This document shows positions 38,005 to 43,576 of a DNA stretch of 43,576 bases, one piece after another (position 1 is the stretch's first letter; the number at the start of each line of letters is the position of its first letter). The translations under genes were made by a program, and so were the position numbers. Below the pieces are notes generated by a model. That model saw nothing but the letters and a program-made list of their open reading frames with translations, ran no database searches and was not told the origin of the DNA. This DNA is from a virus: positions 1 through 43,576 of IMG/VR virus record IMGVR_UViG_3300041964_000017. One strand, given 5' to 3'.

Positions 38005-38065
38005 GAATCCAGAGACGCCGGGGCAAATAGGGGGCGCAACCCTAGAGGCGAGCCATTGAACTTTG

Positions 38066-38086
38066 ACCCGCCGCCGGCGGGTTTTT
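38066..38086 (+). terminator. Rho-independent terminator before major tail gene
   Basis: Arms ACCCGCC/GGCGGGT (7 bp, all but one G-C) with a 3-base loop, followed by TTTTT at 38082-38086. It lies 16 bases before the major tail protein start, inside the late operon. Full termination would silence the tail genes, so either it leaks or late transcription is antiterminated. Confidence 0.7.
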
Positions 38087-38101
38087 CTATGGAGAATCGA
38101 A

Positions 38102-38542
38102 ATGGCCAAGAAACTGGGCAACGACTACCGGCTGTGGATCGAAAGCGCCACGCCGGGCACCTATAACGAGATCAAGGGCAACACGACGCTCACCCGCAAT
38201 CGCAGCGGGTCAACGATCGACACGTCCTCGAAGGAAAACTTCCCCTACGGGACCCAAGCGGCCGGCATGCGCACGATGTCGATCGGCGCGACGTTCCGCC
38301 CCGATCTTCCCGACGCCAACGGCTACGGCCGCCTGGAGACACTGGCGAACAGCGCCACCGCGACGCCGTTCAATGTGCAGATCCGCAAGGGCGGCTCCGC
38401 CGGCGCCACCCCCGGCGATGTGGTGTTCGCAGGGTCGGTTTACGTGACCGACTTCAGCGACTCCCAGAACCAGAATGCCGTGGTGGAGGTCACCTGCACC
38501 TTCGTCCTGGCGGCCGCGCCTGAAACCGACACGCTGCTTTAA
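38102..38542 (+). CDS. Major tail tube protein
   Basis: 146 residues from the ATG at 38102 (GGAGAATCGAA-ATG). MAKKLGNDYRLWIESATPGT then YNEIKGNTTLTRNRSGSTID TSSKENF and VYVTDFSDSQNQNAVVEVTCTFVLAAAPE are typical of the tail tube family of alphaproteobacterial siphophages and GTAs. Intact and directly before the tail chaperone. Confidence 0.88.
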   Translation: MAKKLGNDYRLWIESATPGTYNEIKGNTTLTRNRSGSTIDTSSKENFPYGTQAAGMRTMSIGATFRPDLPDANGYGRLETLANSATATPFNVQIRKGGSAGATPGDVVFAGSVYVTDFSDSQNQNAVVEVTCTFVLAAAPETDTLL

Positions 38543-38544
38543 CC

Positions 38545-38976
38545 ATGGCGTCTAAAGAGAAGGCGTCCCCGGTCGATCGCCGCGGGCAGATACAGATCGA
38601 GCTGGAGGGCGTGGCCTACGGGCTGCGCCCCAGCTTCGCCGCGATCGAGGTGATCGAAGCCCAATGCCGGCCTCTCGGCGAGCTGGTGGCGGCCCTGAAC
38701 GATCACCGGCTGCCGATCCGCGAAATGGGCATCATCACCGCCGAGCTCATGCGGGCTTTCGGAGAAGCGCACCCGAACGATCCCAACATTTCCACATACC
38801 GTGGTGCGCAGGCGCGCAAGCTGGCGGAGCTGATCTATGACGAGGGCACCGCCAAGGCGCGCGTGATCCTCTTCATCGTTCTCGCTGAGGCGATGGGCGG
38901 GGGCTTCACCGCGTCGGGGGAAGCGAAGCCGGCGACGGAGACGAAGGCGACCCCCGGCGCCGGCAAGCAGGAATAG
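38545..38976 (+). CDS. Tail assembly chaperone G-like (GTA TAC-like), zero-frame product
   Basis: 143 residues. IQIELEGVAYGLRPSFAAIE then VIEAQCRPLGELVAALNDHR and AQARKLAELIYDEGTAKARV match the tail-chaperone family upstream of the tape measure. The C-terminal tail (FTASGEAKPATETKATPGAG) is low complexity. Runs of five G (38916-38920) and five C (38951-38955) lie before the stop, where a -1 shift would enter the next frame. Confidence 0.8.
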   Translation: MASKEKASPVDRRGQIQIELEGVAYGLRPSFAAIEVIEAQCRPLGELVAALNDHRLPIREMGIITAELMRAFGEAHPNDPNISTYRGAQARKLAELIYDEGTAKARVILFIVLAEAMGGGFTASGEAKPATETKATPGAGKQE

Positions 38977-39086
38977 CTACGTCCCAGTGGGGGTGGCCGC
39001 CGGAGTCGTTCTGGCGCGCGACCCCGCATGAATGGTTTGCGGCTTACGAGAGCTACAGGGAGGCGAATAAGGCGGAGGAGAATTAA
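38889..39086 (+). CDS. Tail chaperone T extension, reached by -1 frameshift
   Basis: This frame is open from after a stop at 38886-38888 to the TAA at 39084-39086 and contains no ATG, GTG or TTG. It still encodes a protein-like ending (SQWGWPPESFWRATPHEWFA then AYESYREANKAEEN) that matches the WxPxxFWxATPxE signature of GTA-type tail chaperone second parts. It must therefore be read by frameshifting out of the gene at 38545, as with lambda G to GT. The shift sites GGGGG and CCCCC are both plausible. Confidence 0.65.
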   Translation, partial: GDGRGLHRVGGSEAGDGDEGDPRRRQAGIATSQWGWPPESFWRATPHEWFAAYESYREANKAEEN

Positions 39087-39298
39087 TCCCGGGCTGGCAA
39101 CCGGTTGCGAACCTCATGGGCGACCGTCAGCAGCCGGTGCCGCTGTGCTATCCCGCAGAGGCAGTACGGCACAACCGCCACAGCGACGCCGAGAGCAAGG
39201 CCCTCAGGGCTTGGGGTTTTGTAGATGATCCAGCCGCCGACGAGCGCGCCGAGTGCGGCAATGCCTTCGAGTATCAACACAAGTGCCGTAGAAAGCAT
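39083..39298 (-). CDS. Leftward membrane protein between chaperone and tape measure
   Basis: 71 residues from the ATG at 39298 with GGAGCG upstream. Two membrane segments: TALVLILEGIAALGALVGGW IIY (about 4-26) and LALGVAVAVVPYCLCGIA (about 34-51), and a basic tail. It is the only leftward gene among the late genes, and its stop overlaps the chaperone stop on the other strand. It looks like a moron, an independently expressed accessory gene, possibly acting in lysogeny or exclusion. Confidence 0.55.
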   Translation of the reverse strand: MLSTALVLILEGIAALGALVGGWIIYKTPSPEGLALGVAVAVVPYCLCGIAQRHRLLTVAHEVRNRLPARD

Positions 39299-39464
39299 GC
39301 GGAGCGCTCCAGCAGCGGGTGAACGCAAGCAGCTACCGGTTAGTGAGCGCCTTTTCCAGTAACTGTCGCACAGCCTCGTCGCCCCGGCAGCGGGGTTGGC
39401 TAAGCGAAAAGGTATGTAGGGTGGCCAGCAACGGCCGCCCTTTCTGCATTTGGAGAGTGTCAGA

Positions 39465-42400
39465 ATGGCCGTGGGCGAGAATCTCCGCGAACTGGTGCTG
39501 AAATTTTCAGCGCAGACGGAACTCGCGCGCAAAGCCATTCGGGACCTGCGCGAGAGCCTTGATCGCGACACCGACAAGATGGACAAGGACCTCGACAAGG
39601 TCTCCCGCTCCAGCGACGCCGCGTCGGAGAAAATGAACCGTGCGTTCCGCACCGTCGCCGGAACACTGGCGGGCGTGATCAGCGTCGGCGCCGCGGCAGC
39701 TGCGGCACGAAGCTTCCTAAAAATCGCCGATGACGCCAAGCAGCTGGAGTCGCAGCTTCGACTCGCGACGAAGGAGCTTGGCACCTTCACCGCTGCCCAG
39801 GCCGATGTGCGGCGCATCTCGGAGGAAACCCGCACCGCGTTGGCGGATACGGGCCAGCTCTACGCCGCGTTCATGAGAAACGCGGTCGAGCTTGGGATCA
39901 GCCAAGAGCAGGCTGCGCGCTCCACGGAGACGGTCAACAAGGCCTTCCTGATCTCAGGCACCTCGGCCGAGGACGCGGGGAATTCCATTCGACAGCTGCT
40001 GCAGGCGTTTCAATCGGGCACCCTGCGCGGCGACGAATTCAATTCGATGATGGAGGGCGCCCCCCGATTGGCCAAGCTGCTCGCCGACAGCCTGGGCGTG
40101 CCGATCGGGCAGCTTCGGAAGATGGCCGAAGCGGGGCAGCTCACCTCTGCCAAGCTGACCACCGCCTTCACCGACGCCCGCTTCACGAAGGCGCTGGACG
40201 AGGAATTCAAGACGCTGCCGATCACGTTCGACCAGGCGATGCAGCAGGTCAGCAACTCGGCGCAGATCACCTTCTCCGCCTTCGACCGCGGTGGCCAGTT
40301 CAGCAACAGCATCGCCGAGTTCTTCGCCGGCGGCGCGGATGGCATGGCCTCGATGGAGCAGAAGGCCGAGGAAATGGGCATCTCCATCTCCTCCACGCTC
40401 GGCGGGCTCTACAACGCCTGGGATCCGTTCGGGGAAGGGGCGGGCAACATATTCCAGATGATTGCGGAGGATTTCCGCGTCACGGCCCGAGGCATTATGG
40501 GGCTGATGGACGAAATTGGCGCCTACTGGAAAACGATCAGCGACAGCTTCGACTTCTCGGGCGGCGGCACCTTCGGCCACGCTCGAAGCGACGAAAAGGC
40601 TCAGGGTATGTGGTCGCCGCAGGGCGGCCACCAGGTCGTTACCTACACCGGCGAGGAAGACGCGCGCTGGTGGATGCCTGAGCGACGGGAAACCGGTCGG
40701 CGCGCGATGACGCCAGGTGAGGTCCGCGAGTTCGAGCGCGACCCCGCCAACTTCAGGCCGAACAGCAACGTCACGCAATTTGACGTAGGCTCCGGAGACA
40801 GCGAAGAGCGACTGCGCGTAGCCCAAGGGCGGCGCAGCGCGGGGGCCTCTCTCGACGTGGCGCTGGGGCTCCTCGGCGCCGGCGACCGCCGCGCTCCGCC
40901 CCGCCGCGCCCCAGCCAGAAGTGGCAGCGGTAGCGGCGGGACCGGCGGCTCGAGCAGAACCCGCGCCACTGACGTCTGGGGTCGCGTCATCAGCCGGCCT
41001 GGCGCCGCGCGCGACGGCGGGAGGCGGGTCCACCAAGGCTATGACATCGCACCGTTGAGCGATCCGGCATGGCGACCGGGCCAAGATTTCAGGGTGGAGC
41101 GGCCGCGTAACGGCGCCCGATCCGGCCTAACCGCAGACGTGATCCTGGCCGACGGCACGAAGATGACGTTGATGCACTTGGCACAGCCCGCCACGGCCGG
41201 CAGCTATCGCGCCGGGCAGGTTGCCGCCATTGCCGGAAACACGGGGAACGCGAGAACCACCCCCACACACTTCCATGTGGAAGCGAGCCGGGGCGGGCAG
41301 CGGATCGACCCTAGCAAGTATTTCACCGGGCCCGGCTCCCGTCCCCCTACCGGCGTCGTGTCGGCTGCTGACAAGGCCCAACGTGATGCCGAGCGGCTTG
41401 CGGACATCCAGCTGCGACATGCCGAGCAGATGGAGCGGGAGGCCCGTCAGATCGGGGCCCGCTACCTCAGCGCCCAGGAGCGCCTGGCCACCGCAGCGGA
41501 GGACCGCGAATATCTCGCCGCGGAGCAGATAAGGCGCGAGCAAGCTTTCTTCGAAGCGGACATTCGGCGTGACGCGGACGAGCGTTCGGCGGAGGATCCT
41601 CAAAACGCCGAGCGCTACCGGCTGCATGCGGCGCAGCTGGTGCTGCTGAACAGCCAAGTCGCAGATCTGGAGGTGCAGGCGATCGCCGACGCGCAGATGG
41701 CGCGGCTGAACGCGGATGCCCGGCAGGTGCGTCTGGCTTCCCTGGAGGACGAGCAAGCCTTGCTCCAACTGCAGGGCAGCTTGGCGGAGACGCAGGCCGA
41801 TCGGGAGCGGATCGGACAGCGCCTTCTCAACCTATCGATGGAGCAGGAGCGGCTTCAACTCCAGGAGATCATTTCCGAGAAGGAGAGGCTCGGCATGGTC
41901 GACGGCGAGCTGCGAATTGCTCGTAGCCGCCTCGCCAGTCTGGGAGAGCGCGGGGCCCTTCAACAGGAGGCTCTTGATCGGGAGAACGAGGGTCCGCGCG
42001 ACCGCTACATGCGCGAGCTGCGAAACGGGGCCGCCAATGTCGATGAAGAGCTGGAGCAGCTCGGCGTCGACGCGATGCGCGGTCTGAAGGAAGAGACCGC
42101 GGGCGCGATCACGGCCATGCTGGGCCTCAAGGGCGCGATCGGCGGCGTGGCCGAACGGCTGCTCTCAATGGCGCTGGATCGAGGTATCATGATGCTGCTG
42201 GAGGCACTCGGCGGTGGCAGGTCGGCTGGGACCGGCGGGGCCGACTGGGCCAGCGGCTTACTGGGTGAGATTGGTGGGATGTTTGGGGGCCTCTTCGGAG
42301 GTGGCGGGGGTGTGCCGCCCGGGTTCAGCCCGCGGGAACATGGCGGCCCCGTGGAAGCGGGCATGGCTTATCTTGTGGGTGAAAGGAGGCCCGAGCTGTT

Positions 42401-42635
42401 CGTGCCCCGCCAGTCCGGCTTCATCGTGCCGAAAGTCCCGTCGATCAGCGTGGGCGGCGGCGGCCGCGGCGGCGGCGCGGTTCATCACCACCACAACCAC
42501 TTTCAGGGCAACCTGATGACGCCCGAGTTCTGGGGAGTGATCCAGCAGGGCGATATGGCTGCCAAAAGCGGCGGCGCGGCGGAGGGCGTGTCCCGGCTGC
42601 GGCGTAGCGCCGCTCGACGGTTTCCGGGAAGCTGA
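39465..42635 (+). CDS. Tape measure protein with internal M23 peptidase domain
   Basis: 1056 residues. The N-terminal coiled coil (3-70) and the tape-measure core ADDAKQLESQLRLATKELGT, GDEFNSMMEGAPRLAKLLAD identify it. An M23 (LytM) metallopeptidase sits at about 505-620, with HQGYD (His523, Asp527) and HFHVE (His602, His604). This would cut peptidoglycan cross-links during DNA entry. Long helical repeats follow (about 640-870), then a Gly-rich C-terminus ending in HHHHNHF and helices. Length sets tail length, and the 1056 residues predict a tail of roughly 150 nm by the usual 0.15 nm per residue rule. Confidence 0.9.
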   Translation: MAVGENLRELVLKFSAQTELARKAIRDLRESLDRDTDKMDKDLDKVSRSSDAASEKMNRAFRTVAGTLAGVISVGAAAAAARSFLKIADDAKQLESQLRLATKELGTFTAAQADVRRISEETRTALADTGQLYAAFMRNAVELGISQEQAARSTETVNKAFLISGTSAEDAGNSIRQLLQAFQSGTLRGDEFNSMMEGAPRLAKLLADSLGVPIGQLRKMAEAGQLTSAKLTTAFTDARFTKALDEEFKTLPITFDQAMQQVSNSAQITFSAFDRGGQFSNSIAEFFAGGADGMASMEQKAEEMGISISSTLGGLYNAWDPFGEGAGNIFQMIAEDFRVTARGIMGLMDEIGAYWKTISDSFDFSGGGTFGHARSDEKAQGMWSPQGGHQVVTYTGEEDARWWMPERRETGRRAMTPGEVREFERDPANFRPNSNVTQFDVGSGDSEERLRVAQGRRSAGASLDVALGLLGAGDRRAPPRRAPARSGSGSGGTGGSSRTRATDVWGRVISRPGAARDGGRRVHQGYDIAPLSDPAWRPGQDFRVERPRNGARSGLTADVILADGTKMTLMHLAQPATAGSYRAGQVAAIAGNTGNARTTPTHFHVEASRGGQRIDPSKYFTGPGSRPPTGVVSAADKAQRDAERLADIQLRHAEQMEREARQIGARYLSAQERLATAAEDREYLAAEQIRREQAFFEADIRRDADERSAEDPQNAERYRLHAAQLVLLNSQVADLEVQAIADAQMARLNADARQVRLASLEDEQALLQLQGSLAETQADRERIGQRLLNLSMEQERLQLQEIISEKERLGMVDGELRIARSRLASLGERGALQQEALDRENEGPRDRYMRELRNGAANVDEELEQLGVDAMRGLKEETAGAITAMLGLKGAIGGVAERLLSMALDRGIMMLLEALGGGRSAGTGGADWASGLLGEIGGMFGGLFGGGGGVPPGFSPREHGGPVEAGMAYLVGERRPELFVPRQSGFIVPKVPSISVGGGGRGGGAVHHHHNHFQGNLMTPEFWGVIQQGDMAAKSGGAAEGVSRLRRSAARRFPGS

Positions 42636-42636
42636 A

Positions 42637-43233
42637 ATGGCAGCTGTGGACCTCAGCGCCTACCCGTTCCGAACGGCTGGTCCGCGCATGATCGACATGG
42701 GTGGCGAACAGACTTCGCCGTTCGGTTCGTCCACTCGGGTAAACCGCATGGGGAACCACTTCGCCATCGAGCTGGAGCTGCCGCCGATCAGGGAAGAGCC
42801 GGACGGCCGGACGCTGTCGGCGCTCCTTCGGCTCGCAAAGCGGGAGGGGGCGCTCTACCGGTTCCCCCAGCCAGGGCTTGCGATCGGTGTCCCCGGCAGC
42901 CCGGTGGTGGATGGGACCGTGGCGGGGGGCACTTCGTTGCCGCTGCGGGGGCTGACGCCGCACTATGCGATCCGGTTCGGCCAGTTCCTGTCCCTCGTTC
43001 ATGCGGGGGTCCGCTATCTCCACTCGGCGGCCGCCGCAGTTATTGCCGATGCTTCCGGCGAGGCGACGGTCACTGTCGATCCGATGCTGCGGACCAACCT
43101 CAGCGACGGCGACACCGTGGAGCTGGCCAAGCCGATGATTGAAGGCTGGTTGGGCGGCGATAGTGTGGGGTGGCGGGCGATGACCGAGCCGTTCACCTCC
43201 TACGAGGCGATCGTCATCACGGAGGGATCATGA
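42637..43233 (+). CDS. Distal tail protein after tape measure
   Basis: 198 residues, one base after the tape-measure stop. Beta-rich: NHFAIELELPPIREEPDGRT LSALLRLAKREGALYRFPQP, GRVR-type turns, then VDPMLRTNLSDGDTVELAKP and MIEGWLGGDSVGWRAMTEPF. By position and character it is the distal tail or tail-hub protein of a lambda-like tail tip. Overlaps the next gene (ATGA). Confidence 0.7.
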   Translation: MAAVDLSAYPFRTAGPRMIDMGGEQTSPFGSSTRVNRMGNHFAIELELPPIREEPDGRTLSALLRLAKREGALYRFPQPGLAIGVPGSPVVDGTVAGGTSLPLRGLTPHYAIRFGQFLSLVHAGVRYLHSAAAAVIADASGEATVTVDPMLRTNLSDGDTVELAKPMIEGWLGGDSVGWRAMTEPFTSYEAIVITEGS

Positions 43234-43576
43234 CCTTCGCCGGCCGCTCCGTCACCCTGGCCGGCATAGTCGACATCGAACTGCCCGAGGCAACGCTGCG
43301 CCTGTGCGACGGTGGCTACATAACCTTCGCCGGGGAGTCCTACCGCGCCAAGGACCCCGAGTGGGGCACGCTGGGCGAGATGGAGCCGTTCCAGGAGGCG
43401 GTGGGGGACGAGGCGCCCGGAGGATCGATGCAGTTCCTCCCGGTCTCGGCTGCGGCTGCGGCACGGCTCGCTCAGCCGGCCAACCAGATGGCCCCGATGC
43501 GCTTCCGGCTGGTGCGGGTGGATCAGGAGACCGGAGCGGCTGACGAGGCTTCGGCCGAACTGATCGCCGACATGCT
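43230..43576 (+). CDS. Tail-tip protein, N-terminal part (continues at position 1)
   Basis: 115 residues to the edge from the ATG overlapping the previous stop. MTFAGRSVTLAGIVDIELPE, RLCDGGYITFAGESYRAKDP, PMRFRLVRVDQETGAADEAS. Two bases remain at the edge and base 1 completes the codon, after which the frame stays open to 283. The family resembles DUF2163-like tail-tip proteins only weakly. Together the two parts make 209 residues. Confidence 0.75.
   Translation, partial: MTFAGRSVTLAGIVDIELPEATLRLCDGGYITFAGESYRAKDPEWGTLGEMEPFQEAVGDEAPGGSMQFLPVSAAAAARLAQPANQMAPMRFRLVRVDQETGAADEASAELIADM

Overview
The window is best read as one complete temperate siphovirus (Caudoviricetes, HK97-like head module, lambda-like gene order) of a GC-rich alphaproteobacterium. 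A sphingomonad-like host is my inference from protein style; no host DNA is visible. The two ends appear to join: the tail gene that starts at 43230 runs off the right edge in exactly the frame in which a tail-gene remainder enters at position 1. The join gives one uninterrupted protein of about 209 residues. The sequence is therefore probably a circular or circularly permuted phage genome cut inside a tail gene.

Layout. (1) 1-8653, rightward: tail-tip genes, a tail spike/fibre with a C-terminal SGNH hydrolase, then a lysis cassette with several small membrane proteins around a GH19-type endolysin. (2) 8876-9195: three tRNA genes, Ser(CGA)-like, Ala(TGC) and Thr(CGT). The Ser one folds best with an unusual 8+4 bp acceptor/T branch. 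(3) 21339 down to 9198, leftward: a long early operon of about 30 mostly overlapping (ATGA/GTGA/TGATG) genes. It carries a recombination module (RAD52-like annealase, SSB, NinB, a YbcO/DUF968-like nuclease), a PP-loop ATPase, two near-identical alanine-repeat genes, many small Cys-rich proteins, a tyrosine integrase and a DNA methyltransferase. (4) 21370-23161: control region with a Panacea-type toxin-antitoxin pair, a cI-like repressor, a Cro-like gene and three copies of an 18-bp operator. Two operator copies sit at the leftward promoter and one sits just upstream of cro. (5) 22949-28258, rightward: early replication genes, including a CII-like HTH protein, a stand-alone DnaA domain IV-like protein, RusA, a DUF1376 protein and a primase-helicase. 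(6) 28450-43576, rightward late genes: HNH nucleases, terminase, portal, ClpP-like protease, capsid, head-tail joining proteins, tail tube, a frameshifted tail chaperone and a tape measure with an M23 peptidase domain.

How it works together (inference). The repressor is expected to bind the three operators and silence the leftward operon and cro, while the integrase maintains lysogeny. On induction, the leftward operon provides recombination functions and the rightward operon provides replication, followed by late packaging, morphogenesis and lysis genes.

Main oddities. Five single-base indels cluster in terL and the portal gene and nowhere else as clearly. A very recent tandem duplication carries a 12-bp coding minisatellite (32 versus 18 units). 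An 11-bp element in direct and inverted copies lies at the integrase 3' end and may be attP. The downstream tail-chaperone frame has no start codon, pointing to -1 programmed frameshifting. Two single genes run against the direction of their neighbours.
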